Shown one piece after another: positions 45,488 through 54,544 of a stretch of 64,000 nt of DNA. The notes beneath the pieces were generated by a model that had not been told where the DNA came from, did no database searches, and saw only the letters and a program-made list of their open reading frames with translations. Positions within the stretch are counted from its first letter, which is position 1. Each line of letters starts with the position of its first letter. The DNA is taken from positions 1 through 64,000 of the forward strand of contig JBLIGQ010000010.1 in the NCBI GenBank assembly GCA_047636995.1, in the 5' to 3' direction. Made by a program: the position numbers and the translations under genes. This DNA comes from JAQWQB01 sp047636995. Lineage in GTDB: Bacteria > Bacteroidota > Bacteroidia > Flavobacteriales_D > Sanyastnellaceae.

Positions 45488-46762
45488 ATGAACGTTTCTT
45501 CTAACCGAGTCGGATTGAGAAAGAAACAACCATTCTTGCCTTTCCTGGCACTTATTTTATACCTAGGGCCCCAATCCATCATTCATGCGCAATCAACGCT
45601 CCAAATTGATCTAATACCCGTTTACGGGTATCAGATGAATATTTATGGCGCGCCAAATGACGTTCAGTTTTTAGGACCAGATTCACTGGAATCAGATACT
45701 GTTTTCGTCAGTGATTATTTCCACGAAGAGCAGCTTTCCTTCGCTTTTTTATTCGAAAACAAGCAACATAAAATTCGCTGGGAGAACAACGCCTTATTTC
45801 GCACTTATAGAGACCTAAAGTCAGCTAACACACTCAATTTCAATAGCTCCTTGAATTATAGGTATGAATCGGAAGATTGGTTCTTTGCTGCTGGTGAAGT
45901 TAGATTGGGGAGCTATGAAGAAGTAGGATTGGACCTCATTTCAACCGACTTACTCATCCCTCAATCACGAACAGAGTTGTTCCTTCAATTTTCAGCAGGA
46001 ATTCAATCAGATCAAAATGTGTTGCTGGTTACACCTCGTTTTCATAGAGCGCGTTATGAGGCGTGTCTAAGCTGTTTTTATGAAGAGACACTACCCAGTT
46101 TGAGCCATAATATGTGGAGTTTTGGTGTATCAGACACCATCTTCATTGGAAAGGGTGCTACGCAGCAGCGATTTGCTTTCGGCGTTTCTTTCGGAAACCA
46201 ACAGTTTATAGATTGGGATAATACAATGATTTTAGATCCAGGCTTTCCGGGAGGGGCCGCTGATCAATTCTTACCCTTCAATCCGGATGTGTCTTACAAT
46301 CCCCACCATTGGAGGTTTATAAGTGCTTCTGCGGTGTATTCTTTCCCCATCAATAAGAACTCTAGGGTGGTTCCCTTTTTAAACTATGAGCAGCGGGGTG
46401 ATCTAGGCAAGAGTGATTTTGGAAGGAATGATTTAAACGCGGGCATGAGGTTGCAATTGCGCACAAAGAAACTGAGGATTGATGGAAAGATCAGTTACTC
46501 AAATCAGCAGTTTACAGATAGGCTTACGGGTTCTGATGGAAGCGTATCAGTATCAAGCTTAAGGTATAGGATTATTCAATCTTCCGCTTCTGTGTCGTAT
46601 AAATTGGGTGGCGCCCTCTTTTTTCACGCGGGGGGGGGCTATGCAAAGAGAAGTTCAACCGAACAACGAACAACTACAATTGTGCGCAGACCCTATGAAA
46701 ATTGGAGCGTTTTTGGTGGCTTGAGAATTCTGATCGAAACAGAGCGATCGGGGAATAAATAG
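45488..46762 (+). CDS. Putative outer-membrane beta-barrel protein (424 aa)
   Basis: I chose the ATG at 45488, which gives a signal peptide (FLPFLALILYLGPQSIIHAQ); the longer frame from 45401 overlaps the response regulator by 77 bp and reads antisense-like codons. The mature part alternates polar and aromatic residues (NSSLNYRYESEDWFFAAGEV; YKLGGALFFHAGGGYAKR), as barrels do. No family is recognised. It is 10 bp from the response regulator stop, so it belongs to the same operon and may be linked to its signalling. Confidence 0.72.
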   Translation: MNVSSNRVGLRKKQPFLPFLALILYLGPQSIIHAQSTLQIDLIPVYGYQMNIYGAPNDVQFLGPDSLESDTVFVSDYFHEEQLSFAFLFENKQHKIRWENNALFRTYRDLKSANTLNFNSSLNYRYESEDWFFAAGEVRLGSYEEVGLDLISTDLLIPQSRTELFLQFSAGIQSDQNVLLVTPRFHRARYEACLSCFYEETLPSLSHNMWSFGVSDTIFIGKGATQQRFAFGVSFGNQQFIDWDNTMILDPGFPGGAADQFLPFNPDVSYNPHHWRFISASAVYSFPINKNSRVVPFLNYEQRGDLGKSDFGRNDLNAGMRLQLRTKKLRIDGKISYSNQQFTDRLTGSDGSVSVSSLRYRIIQSSASVSYKLGGALFFHAGGGYAKRSSTEQRTTTIVRRPYENWSVFGGLRILIETERSGNK

Positions 46763-46770
46763 ACATAAAA

Positions 46771-46795
46771 AAGTCCCGAGTATTACTCGAGACTT
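46771..46795. terminator. Bidirectional terminator between the barrel gene and tRNA-Asn
   Basis: Stem AAGTCCCGAG / CTCGAGACTT (one mismatch) with a TATTA loop. On the minus strand it is followed by six T, a good end for the tRNA transcript; on the plus strand it closes the operon ending at 46762. Confidence 0.75.
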
Positions 46796-46800
46796 CTTTG

Positions 46801-46874
46801 CTCCCCCGGTTGGACTTGAACCAACGACCCTCTGATTAACAGTCAGATGCTCTAACCAGCTGAGCTACAGGGGA
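46801..46874 (-). tRNA. tRNA-Asn (anticodon GTT)
   Basis: The minus strand folds as a 74-nt cloverleaf: acceptor TCCCCTG / CGGGGGA with discriminator G, D arm GCTC...GAGC, anticodon arm CTGACTGTTAATCAG with GTT, and T arm with GGTTCAAGTCC. CCA is not encoded. Confidence 0.95.
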
Positions 46875-46935
46875 ATGTTTTTTCCGCTTTATTCAAACGG
46901 GGTGCAATATTACATTAATCTTCGTTTCAAAACAA

Positions 46936-46943
46936 TACCTTTG
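46936..46943 (+). promoter_or_regulatory. -7 element for the PfkB kinase gene
   Basis: TACCTTTG, an exact TAnnTTTG match 15 bp before the ATG at 46958. A -33 TTG is not evident. Confidence 0.5.
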
Positions 46944-46957
46944 CAAAAAATTTTATT

Positions 46958-47884
46958 ATGAGTTTGATCGCAGTAGGAACAGTTGCCTTTGATGCAATTG
47001 AAACACCGTTTGGAAAAGCAGACAAAGTTGTGGGTGGTGCTGCCACTTATATTACATTGGCTGCCAATTACTTCGTTAAGAAGTCTAACCTTATTTCTGT
47101 CATTGGAGATGACTTTCCAGAAGCCTTTTTGGCCGACATGAAGCAGCGCGGAATCGCCCAAGAGGGACTGCAAATAAAAGCAGGAGAGAAGTCGTTTTTC
47201 TGGTCGGGTAAGTACCATTACGACTTAAATTCAAGAGATACACTGGTTACAGAGCTTAACGTTTTGGCAGATTTCAAGCCAGTTGTTCCAGAGAGCTACC
47301 AAGATTGTGATTTCCTTATGTTGGGAAATTTGGATCCAAATGTTCAGCTTTCTGTAGTTGAACAACTGAAGGGCCGTCCAAAATTAGTTGTACTTGACAC
47401 CATGAATTTTTGGATGGACATTGCATTGGAGCCCTTAAAAGAGATGATCGCAAAAACGGATGTTCTTACGATCAATGATGAAGAGGCAAGACAGCTTACA
47501 GGCGAACATTCGTTGGTGAAGGCAGCACAAAAGATTCTACAAATGGGTCCTTCTCACTTGATTATCAAAAAAGGCGAGCACGGGGCATTGTTGTTTGACA
47601 AGGAGCAAGTTTTCTTTGCTCCAGCACTTCCTTTGGAAGACGTTGTTGACCCAACAGGAGCTGGAGACACTTTTGCTGGAGGGTTCATAGGGTACTTAGC
47701 TCACACAAAAGATTTGAGCTTTGAGAACATGAAGCGTGCCGTAATCATAGGGTCTGCAATGGCCTCTTTCACTTGTGAAGCATTTGGACCAGAGCGCTTG
47801 TTAAAGTTAACCAATGAGGAGATTGACCAACGTATTCAGAAGTTTGTTGACCTTGTTGATTTTGACATTCTATTTGTAGAGTAA
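46958..47884 (+). CDS. PfkB-family sugar/nucleoside kinase (308 aa)
   Basis: Ribokinase fold with the GG region GGAATYITLAANYF and the C-terminal anion-hole motif DPTGAGDTFAGGFIGYL, whose aspartate is catalytic. A TINDEEARQLTGE segment fits adenosine/fructose kinase-type members. The substrate is not determined by sequence. It is a single gene, convergent with the M23 peptidase. Confidence 0.88.
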   Translation: MSLIAVGTVAFDAIETPFGKADKVVGGAATYITLAANYFVKKSNLISVIGDDFPEAFLADMKQRGIAQEGLQIKAGEKSFFWSGKYHYDLNSRDTLVTELNVLADFKPVVPESYQDCDFLMLGNLDPNVQLSVVEQLKGRPKLVVLDTMNFWMDIALEPLKEMIAKTDVLTINDEEARQLTGEHSLVKAAQKILQMGPSHLIIKKGEHGALLFDKEQVFFAPALPLEDVVDPTGAGDTFAGGFIGYLAHTKDLSFENMKRAVIIGSAMASFTCEAFGPERLLKLTNEEIDQRIQKFVDLVDFDILFVE

Positions 47885-47886
47885 AC

Positions 47887-48759
47887 TTATTCTTCGAAGA
47901 CCAAGTATTGAAGGGGGTCAACTGGTGACCCCCTTACCCATAGTTCAAAGTGAAGGTGCGGTCCGTCAGAATGATCTCCCGTATTGCCGATTATTGCAAT
48001 TGACTCACCCGTTTTGACTGTTTCACCTACTTCTTTGTACAGCGCAGAATTGTGCTTATAAATAGAAATCAGGTTGTTTTCATGTTGAATAGCAATTACA
48101 TTTCCTCCATCTGAAGTGAAGCTTGCTAAAATAACAGAGCCGGCTAACACAGTCTTCACGACAGAGTTTTCAGGCGCAACTAGGTCAATGCCATAGTGTT
48201 GAATGTCTGCGTCAAAGAGCGAACTGATTGTGCCATCAACAGGCTTAAACAAGAAACCGCTTACGGGAAGCCCTGTGGTGTTTTCAGTAGCGTCTACACG
48301 CAGGGCAAAACGGTCTTCTTCTTCAATTTGAGCGCGAAGAACAGAATCGCTTTCTGAAAGCGTGAAGTTCAAATCAGTTGGGGGTAAGTCTTGATTCAAC
48401 TCTCCACTCAAGCTGTCTACGGAAATGTCACCATTGAAGATTCTTCGCAAGTTATCAAGGTAATTTAATTGGGTACTCAGTTTGTTCTGCAAAGAATCAA
48501 CCGTTTGTCGTGCTTGTTTCGCGTCAGCCTTCAATTGATCATCAGCGTAACCAGGAACAACGTATTGACGCAAGGGCGTTAAAGCCGTTATTGAGTAAGT
48601 TATACCTCCAATAACAATGAAGATACCCAAGAAAAGCATAATTACGTTCATGGGAGTTAGTAGCAAAGAGAATTGCTCTTCGTAACTTGCTTCGCGAAGC
48701 AGAGAAAGCCGATACTTATTCTTGAGCTTTCTTAATAATTTTTTCTTCTTATTTGCCAC
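47887..48759 (-). CDS. Membrane-anchored M23 peptidase (290 aa)
   Basis: One N-terminal membrane helix (~35-58, MNVIMLFLGIFIVIGGITYS), a coiled-coil stretch (ADAKQARQTVDSLQNKLSTQ), then a LytM/M23 domain with all zinc and catalytic motifs: HYGIDL (HxxxD), YKHNSALY and GPHLHFEL (HxH). It should cut peptidoglycan cross-bridges at the outer face of the inner membrane. The start is GTG (48759). It diverges from porW/sprE across a 114-bp gap. Confidence 0.88.
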   Translation of the reverse strand: MANKKKKLLRKLKNKYRLSLLREASYEEQFSLLLTPMNVIMLFLGIFIVIGGITYSITALTPLRQYVVPGYADDQLKADAKQARQTVDSLQNKLSTQLNYLDNLRRIFNGDISVDSLSGELNQDLPPTDLNFTLSESDSVLRAQIEEEDRFALRVDATENTTGLPVSGFLFKPVDGTISSLFDADIQHYGIDLVAPENSVVKTVLAGSVILASFTSDGGNVIAIQHENNLISIYKHNSALYKEVGETVKTGESIAIIGNTGDHSDGPHLHFELWVRGSPVDPLQYLVFEE

Positions 48760-48873
48760 TTTTTCTAAGTTCTATTATGCGAAATAAGGGAAAGGCAGAA
48801 GAAAAACAGAAAAATTAAAATATTTTTGCGTGTTTTCTGTTAAATAAAAACTGAAAACCAAACTGGTCTCAAT

Positions 48874-51522
48874 TTGAATTATCCCCGTTTTACACGTCTG
48901 ATCCTTTTTGTTCTGATCGTTTGTGCTTCCTGCACAACGAAGAAGGATGGCTTTGTTTACCGTGTTTTTCACAACACTACAGCGCGCTACAATGGCTATT
49001 TCTACGCAAAGGAAGCCATGCGGGAGGCAGATTTGCAGCTTGCAGACCAACAACTAGACGATTACGATGAGATTCTCCCTCTTTTTATCATGGGAGATGA
49101 ACAAGCTGCTCAAGGAATTTTTCCGCAGATGGAAAGAGCCATTGAAAAAAGTTCTCTCGTAATTGAGCGGCATACGATGAAACCGCAAGGAAGGAGCAAG
49201 AAAAAGAGTAAACGGCCAGAAATTAATAAATGGATTGACGATAATTACCTCTTGATTGGGGTAGCTTATTTTTACAAGCAGAACTACTTCAAGGCAGAAG
49301 AGATGTTCTTGTACGTCAGCAGAAAATACAGAGAGCCCGAAATGCAGGCGCTGGCAAACTCTTGGTTAACACGTTGCCACGTGCAAAGAGAAGCATGGAC
49401 TTCTGCCAAAAACGCCATCTTAAAGGCAGAGCAGATAAAGAACCTTGAGCCTGAGGTGAAAGCAGAGGTTCTTTTGGTTTATGCAGACTACTTTATCAAA
49501 CAAGAGATTTACGACGAGGCGGCAGAAACGCTAAAAGAGGCTCTGAGATACATTGAAAAGAAAAGAGATCGCGCTCGTCCCACATACATTCTTGCGCAAC
49601 TTATGCAGAAGATGAATAAATCTTCGGAGGCCATTAACTACTATGAAAGCGTGCTCAAGCTGAAGCCGAGTTTCGAAATGGAGTTTTATGCGAAGATTAG
49701 TCAGGCATTGGCTTTTGAACGAAGAGGGGGAAACTCAGGTCAGATTAAAGAGACGCTCTTTAAAATGTTGAAAGACGAAAAAAACGAAGAGTACCGGGAT
49801 CAAATTTATTACGCCCTTGCAGAAATAGAGCTGAAAGAGCAGAAAAGAGACATTGGAATTAGCTACTTGGAAGAATCCTTGAAAGCGAACATAGATAATC
49901 AGCGCCAAAAGATGAAGAGCTTTCTTCGCTTGGCAGATCTTTACTTGGAAGACAAAGATTACCCGCTAGCGCAGGCATATTACGACAGTACTTACAAGAA
50001 CATTGAAGAAGAGCATAAGCGCTATCTTGATGTGAAGAACAAAGCGGAAAGTCTGACGGAGCTTGTTACGTACTTGAATGTCATTGATGAGCAAGACAGC
50101 ATTAGCCAATTATGCGGTTTAGATGATGATCAGTTGATCAGGAAGATGAAGAAAATCCGTCGTCAAATGGTTGAAAAGCAGGAACAAGAACTTCTTGCTG
50201 CAGAGGCAGCCTTTGCTGCGGCAAACCAGGGTGTTGATCAAGGAAATTCAGCCGCCTTTTGGCCTTATAACACGGTGCTAAAAGAGCGTGGGCAGCAAGC
50301 ATTTACGAACTTATGGGGGAGTATAGAATTAGAAGATAACTGGAGAAGAAGCAATAAACTTCAGCAGTCTTTTGACCAAGGGGATGAGGAAGAAGACGAG
50401 GAGGTGGTTGTTGAAGAAAAGCAAGAAGAAGGAGATGAGATCCCTTCAGTTGAGGAGCTTATAGCGGCCCTACCTTGTTCAGAGGCAGACCTTACTCAAG
50501 GAGATTCAGACATTGCAAATGCCTATTACAATTCAGGCGTGATCTACAGAGAAAAATTAGAGGATTTAGATAACGCCATTGAGCAATGGGAGGTACTTGT
50601 AACTCGATTTGACGAGAGCGAATTCCACCCAACGTCGTACTACCTGCTTCATCGAACTTACCTCTTCAGAGAAAATACAGAGAGCTATTCAAATCCTTTT
50701 TGTGGAACATGCAATAGCAAACACTGGGGAGACATCATCTTTGAGAAGTATCCAAATTCAAAGTGGTCTCAATTGGTTGAAAATCCAAACTACCAAGATT
50801 ATGCTGAGCTTAAAAAGGCAGAAGAACGCACAGCTTATGAAGGGGTGCTTTCACAGTATTACTCGAGGCAATACAGAGACGTTGTTCTGCAGACCGACTC
50901 AGTCATTCGCACTGAACCAGAAAATTCAATCCTGTGTAAATACAAGGTGCTTCGTGCTCAAGCAGTTGGTTACCTAGACGGTCAGGTGGGTATTCGAGCA
51001 ACTTATTTGGACGCCCTTGAAGGTGTAAAAGCAGAATGCCCGGGGACAGAAGAGGCCTTATTTGCTGAGGACCTTCTTATGAAACTGAACGGAGGTAACA
51101 CCGTTCGTGGCGAGGGGGACGAGAAAGAACCCACAGAAGAAGCTCCGGTTGACAGCCCATACAAGTATGATGCGAACTCGAGGCACTATTTCATGCTCAT
51201 TCTTCCAATGGGCGAAGGAGCCGTGAATAAGATCAAAGGAACGTTGTCTAACTTTACTTCAGTGAATTTCGCTACAGCTGGCCTGAAAGTCTCGTCTAGT
51301 TTGATAGACCGAGACAATCAGCTCGTGTTGGTTAAAACATTTAATCGCTTAGATGATGCGAAGAGTTTTATAAGCACGTTTAACAATAATGATGACGTAA
51401 AAGAGCTTCGCGAAGCAGGTTATAAGGTATCTTTAATTTCGAAAGAGAACTACGTAACACTCTTCAAGACGAAGGAGATAGAGAGCTATCAGGTTTTCTA
51501 TGAAGCGAATTACGTTGAATAA
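48874..51522 (+). CDS. porW: SprE/PorW, T9SS-associated TPR lipoprotein (882 aa)
   Basis: Lipoprotein signal with Cys20 (VCASCTTKK), then a TPR-rich region (about 120-420; PTYILAQLMQKMNKSSEAIN), an acidic linker (EEDEEVVVEEKQEEGDE), further TPR-like helices and a C-terminal SPOR-like beta-alpha module (YFMLILPMGEGAVNKIKG). The N-terminal segment VYRVFHNTTARYNGYFYAKE is typical of SprE/PorW, an outer-membrane lipoprotein needed for type IX secretion and gliding. The start codon is TTG; there is no in-frame ATG before the lipobox. It is followed 5 bp later by a bactofilin. Confidence 0.85.
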   Translation: MNYPRFTRLILFVLIVCASCTTKKDGFVYRVFHNTTARYNGYFYAKEAMREADLQLADQQLDDYDEILPLFIMGDEQAAQGIFPQMERAIEKSSLVIERHTMKPQGRSKKKSKRPEINKWIDDNYLLIGVAYFYKQNYFKAEEMFLYVSRKYREPEMQALANSWLTRCHVQREAWTSAKNAILKAEQIKNLEPEVKAEVLLVYADYFIKQEIYDEAAETLKEALRYIEKKRDRARPTYILAQLMQKMNKSSEAINYYESVLKLKPSFEMEFYAKISQALAFERRGGNSGQIKETLFKMLKDEKNEEYRDQIYYALAEIELKEQKRDIGISYLEESLKANIDNQRQKMKSFLRLADLYLEDKDYPLAQAYYDSTYKNIEEEHKRYLDVKNKAESLTELVTYLNVIDEQDSISQLCGLDDDQLIRKMKKIRRQMVEKQEQELLAAEAAFAAANQGVDQGNSAAFWPYNTVLKERGQQAFTNLWGSIELEDNWRRSNKLQQSFDQGDEEEDEEVVVEEKQEEGDEIPSVEELIAALPCSEADLTQGDSDIANAYYNSGVIYREKLEDLDNAIEQWEVLVTRFDESEFHPTSYYLLHRTYLFRENTESYSNPFCGTCNSKHWGDIIFEKYPNSKWSQLVENPNYQDYAELKKAEERTAYEGVLSQYYSRQYRDVVLQTDSVIRTEPENSILCKYKVLRAQAVGYLDGQVGIRATYLDALEGVKAECPGTEEALFAEDLLMKLNGGNTVRGEGDEKEPTEEAPVDSPYKYDANSRHYFMLILPMGEGAVNKIKGTLSNFTSVNFATAGLKVSSSLIDRDNQLVLVKTFNRLDDAKSFISTFNNNDDVKELREAGYKVSLISKENYVTLFKTKEIESYQVFYEANYVE

Positions 51523-51527
51523 CCACC

Positions 51528-51953
51528 ATGAAAAGATATAAGCGAATGGCCCGCGCAGTAGAAAACCCGTTGGAAAATGGAATTAACCGCATTGTTGAAG
51601 GAACTCGTTTTAAGGGGGAAATCGAATGTGAGAGTAACATTCGCATTGATGGAACTTTTGAAGGAGAGCTTACAACAAAAGGGAGATTGGTTGTGGGGCC
51701 TCAGGGAAGCTTGAAAGGAACGGTGGTTTGTCAGAACTGTGAGGTAGAAGGAGCCCTTTCCGGAAAACTGGCAGTAGAAGAATTGCTTTCGCTTAAGTCT
51801 ACGGCAACAGTAGATGGAGAGATTCACTATGGAAAGCTTAGTATTGAGCCAGGTGCGGCGCTTACAGGAACCTGTTTCATGGGAAGTAAAATCAAAGACA
51901 TCAAAAGTGGCGGATTCAGAGAAGGACAAAAGTCCGAAGAAAAGTCAGCCTAA
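51528..51953 (+). CDS. Bactofilin (141 aa)
   Basis: A right-handed beta-helix DUF583 core: EIECESNIRIDGTFEGEL, then repeats of ~17 residues (GTVVCQNCEVEGALSG, TVDGEIHYGKLSIEPG), with charged flexible ends. Bactofilins polymerise into cytoskeletal filaments that position envelope machinery. It sits directly after SprE/PorW, and its 3' end overlaps the next gene, so it is probably in one transcript with SprE and the ATP synthase accessory genes. Confidence 0.9.
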   Translation: MKRYKRMARAVENPLENGINRIVEGTRFKGEIECESNIRIDGTFEGELTTKGRLVVGPQGSLKGTVVCQNCEVEGALSGKLAVEELLSLKSTATVDGEIHYGKLSIEPGAALTGTCFMGSKIKDIKSGGFREGQKSEEKSA

Positions 51954-52137
51954 TGCTTTCTTAAAGTATTCGAATGTTGGCTTTGTAATGGCTGCTGCTA
52001 TAAGCCTCTTTTTGTACGCAGGCATGAAGTTAGATGAATGCGTAGAAAACGAACAACCGCTCTGGACTATTATTGGAGCGTTAATAGGTGTTTTCGCAGC
52101 CATGTATTATGTGATTAAGGATTTCTCGAAAAAATGA
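51907..52137 (+). CDS. AtpZ/AtpI-like ATP synthase accessory protein (76 aa)
   Basis: Two membrane helices (FVMAAAISLFLYAGMKLDE; WTIIGALIGVFAAMYYVIKD) with a short charged N-terminus, the AtpZ layout. I chose a GTG at 51907 inside the end of the bactofilin gene; the longer frame from 51814 lies mostly within that gene. It probably helps assembly or ion transport of the F0 sector. It overlaps the next gene by 4 bp. Confidence 0.78.
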   Translation: MADSEKDKSPKKSQPNAFLKYSNVGFVMAAAISLFLYAGMKLDECVENEQPLWTIIGALIGVFAAMYYVIKDFSKK

Positions 52138-52508
52138 ACAACCGCCTCTTTCTTATCGCCAATTTCTCTGCGCTCGTGTTTTTGCTCGTCATCTACATGG
52201 TTTTTGTTTATGCGCTGAACAACCCTTATAATTGGGTCATCCCTGTTGTTTTGCTTGGGTACAGCCTATTGAATGTTTTCTTATACAATATGCTGATTAG
52301 CGCAAACACGAAGAGTCCATCACGTTTCATCACGGCCTTTACGGGGGTGGTTGGAATTAAGTTGATGTCTGCGCTTATCTTTTTGCTTGTTTATATGCTT
52401 TCCACAGATTCAGACCCAATCCCAGTGGTAGCTGCGGTTTTTCTAGCTTATGTTACATATACGATTGTGCTGATTCGAACCGTATTGACTGCCATTCGCC
52501 CGAAATAG
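52134..52508 (+). CDS. Small membrane protein in the ATP synthase cluster, AtpI position (124 aa)
   Basis: Four hydrophobic segments (FSALVFLLVIYMVFVYAL; WVIPVVLLGYSLLNVFLY; GVVGIKLMSALIFLLVYML; VAAVFLAYVTYTIVLIRTVL). It occupies the place of AtpI between the AtpZ-like gene and atpB, and length and helix count fit. Sequence similarity to AtpI is not obvious to me, so the role is inferred from position. Confidence 0.7.
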   Translation: MNNRLFLIANFSALVFLLVIYMVFVYALNNPYNWVIPVVLLGYSLLNVFLYNMLISANTKSPSRFITAFTGVVGIKLMSALIFLLVYMLSTDSDPIPVVAAVFLAYVTYTIVLIRTVLTAIRPK

Positions 52509-52571
52509 GAAGAAAGTTCAATTGAGGTGATCTTTTTTCTTTTACAGAACATACTATCAACATTATTTAAC

Positions 52572-52579
52572 TACTTTTG
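52572..52579 (+). promoter_or_regulatory. -7 element before atpB
   Basis: TACTTTTG, an exact TAnnTTTG match 33 bp before the ATG at 52613 in the only sizeable gap (104 bp) of the cluster. It suggests the F0F1 genes have their own promoter apart from the bactofilin transcript. A -33 TTG is not clear. Confidence 0.5.
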
Positions 52580-52612
52580 CACCGTTTTTTAAGGGTTGCA
52601 AAACCAGTGATA

Positions 52613-53758
52613 ATGGATTTTCGAAAGATTGTTTCGCATGTATTTAATGTAGTTCTAGCTGCAGCGTTGTTCCTTCCCTTTGCTGCTTCAGCATCTGATA
52701 GTGGGCAAGATGGTCAAGCTCATGGCGATAAGAAGCCTTTTGACGCTGGAAAATACATTATTCATCACATATCTGACGCGCACAGTGTTCACCTTTGGGG
52801 TGACGAAGCTGATGGCGTTCATCCAGTAAGCATTCCTCTTCCTGTTATTCTGTGGACAGAGAATGGACTTACTGTTTTCTCTTCAGGTCAATTCCACCAT
52901 GATGATGAAGGAAAGAATGTAGTAGAAGCAAACGGACAACGGTTTGTTAATTACCACGAAAAGATTTTATACGCTACTGATACCGCAGATGAGCATGGTG
53001 TATATGCCAATGTTGATCATGTAACACATAAGCCTTTAGATGCGATGCCTTTTGACATTAGCATTACCAAATCTGTATTCGGAATGCTTTTGATCATTCT
53101 ACTTATGATCATTGTTTTCAGAGCAGTGGCGAAAGGATATAAGAAGAATGAAGGCAAGGCACCAACTGGAATCCAAAACGCATTGGAGCCGTTGATTCTC
53201 TTCATACGTGATGAGGTTGCAATTCCTTCTTTGGGTTCGAAGAAGGCAGATAAGTTCCTTCCTTTTTTATTAACGGTATTTTTCTTCATCTGGTTTTGCA
53301 ACATCTTAGGTTTGGTTCCATTCTTAGGTGGTTTCAACATTACGGGCACATTGGGCGTGACATTAGTGCTCGCTACAATGGTGTTTGTGATTACAACCAT
53401 CAATGGAAATAAGCATTACTGGGGTCACTTATTATGGCCTCCAGGAGTTCCAGTGCCAATTAAAATGATTCTAGTACCAATTGAAGTGGTTGGGATTTTC
53501 CTAAAGCCGCTCGTATTGATGATTCGACTTACAGCGAACATCAGTGCCGGTCACATTGTGATTTTGGCTTTTGTCAGCTTGATCATCATGTTTGGTCAGC
53601 AAAGTACTGGTCTCGGAATGGGGATTGGAGTGGGGGCTGTAGCCTTCATGGTATTCATGTTCTTCCTTGAGCTATTGGTAGCTTTCCTTCAGGCGTATGT
53701 ATTTACGTTGTTGGCAGCTCTTTACTTTGGGGATGCAACTCAAGACGCACATCATTAA
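52613..53758 (+). CDS. atpB: ATP synthase F0 subunit a (381 aa)
   Basis: Start ATG at 52613 gives a signal-like N-terminus (FNVVLAAALFLPFAASASD) and a long exported segment rich in His (HGDKKPFDAGKYIIHHISDA), followed by the membrane domain. The essential arginine is in LMIRLTANISAGH, and the C-terminal helix is FLELLVAFLQAYVFTLLA. It is longer than the ~270-residue E. coli form because of the extra N-terminal domain. It forms the proton path with the c ring. Confidence 0.93.
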   Translation: MDFRKIVSHVFNVVLAAALFLPFAASASDSGQDGQAHGDKKPFDAGKYIIHHISDAHSVHLWGDEADGVHPVSIPLPVILWTENGLTVFSSGQFHHDDEGKNVVEANGQRFVNYHEKILYATDTADEHGVYANVDHVTHKPLDAMPFDISITKSVFGMLLIILLMIIVFRAVAKGYKKNEGKAPTGIQNALEPLILFIRDEVAIPSLGSKKADKFLPFLLTVFFFIWFCNILGLVPFLGGFNITGTLGVTLVLATMVFVITTINGNKHYWGHLLWPPGVPVPIKMILVPIEVVGIFLKPLVLMIRLTANISAGHIVILAFVSLIIMFGQQSTGLGMGIGVGAVAFMVFMFFLELLVAFLQAYVFTLLAALYFGDATQDAHH

Positions 53759-53781
53759 TTCAAATCATAAATTTTAACAAA

Positions 53782-54027
53782 ATGGAATTGCTCACTATCC
53801 TTCTTAACGACTTCCTTGGACAAGGTCTTGCAGGTATCGGTGCTGGCGCAGCTGTAATTGGCGCAGGAATTGGTATTGGCCGCATTGGTGGTTCAGCTTT
53901 AGAAGCTATGGCACGTCAGCCAGAAGCTACAGGTGACCTTCGTGCAAACATGATTGTTGCTGCCGCACTTGTTGAGGGTGTTGCTCTTTTCGCAGTGATT
54001 GTTTGTCTATTGGTTGCTCTTAAATAA
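53782..54027 (+). CDS. atpE: ATP synthase F0 subunit c (81 aa)
   Basis: Two helices joined by the polar loop ARQPEATGD, with the ion-carrying glutamate in ALVEGVALFA. Glycine-rich first helix (GIGAGAAVIGAGIGIG). No sodium-type glutamine is present in helix 1, so it should be proton-driven. Second gene of atpBEFHAG. Confidence 0.95.
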   Translation: MELLTILLNDFLGQGLAGIGAGAAVIGAGIGIGRIGGSALEAMARQPEATGDLRANMIVAAALVEGVALFAVIVCLLVALK

Positions 54028-54041
54028 TTAAGAGAACAGGT

Positions 54042-54539
54042 ATGGACGCGCTGTTATCACCCGCTCTAGGTACCATTATTTGGGCTTCAATTGCCTTTAT
54101 CATCGTTCTTATTCTCCTACGCAAAATGGCGTGGGGTCCTATCTTAAAAGGGCTTAAGGAACGTGAAGAATCAATTGCTGGCTCACTAAATGAGGCTGAA
54201 AGAGCACGCCAAGAGTTTGCTAATCTTAAGGCAGACAATGAACAACTACTTCAAGATGCTCGTAATGAGCGTGACGAACTTCTTAAGGAAGGGCGTGAAT
54301 TGAAAGAGAACATCATTGCTGACGCGAAGAACCGTGCAAAGCAAGAGGCTGACAAAATCGTTGCGAATGCGCGCGAAGAAGTTGTCAATGAAAAGAATGC
54401 TGCACTTGCTGAATTAAAGTCGCACGTAGCATTGTTGTCTCTTAACATTGCAGAAAAGGTACTTCGTTCAAACTTGTCTAACGATGAGAAGCAAACTGAA
54501 TTGGTAGGTAAATTACTAGAAGAGACTGATCTCAACTAA
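54042..54539 (+). CDS. atpF: ATP synthase F0 subunit b (165 aa)
   Basis: One N-terminal membrane helix (GTIIWASIAFIIVLILLRKM), then a long charged helix (NEAERARQEFANLKADNEQL) forming the peripheral stalk. Only one b gene is present. Confidence 0.93.
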   Translation: MDALLSPALGTIIWASIAFIIVLILLRKMAWGPILKGLKEREESIAGSLNEAERARQEFANLKADNEQLLQDARNERDELLKEGRELKENIIADAKNRAKQEADKIVANAREEVVNEKNAALAELKSHVALLSLNIAEKVLRSNLSNDEKQTELVGKLLEETDLN

Positions 54540-54544
54540 GAATT

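Noticed and set aside
46771..46795. Riboswitch or attenuator before the PfkB gene
   Set aside because: The hairpin lies on the far side of the tRNA and is explained as a terminator.
51814..51906. Upstream extension of the AtpZ-like gene
   Set aside because: It is out-of-frame sequence within the bactofilin gene; GTG 51907 gives the usual length.
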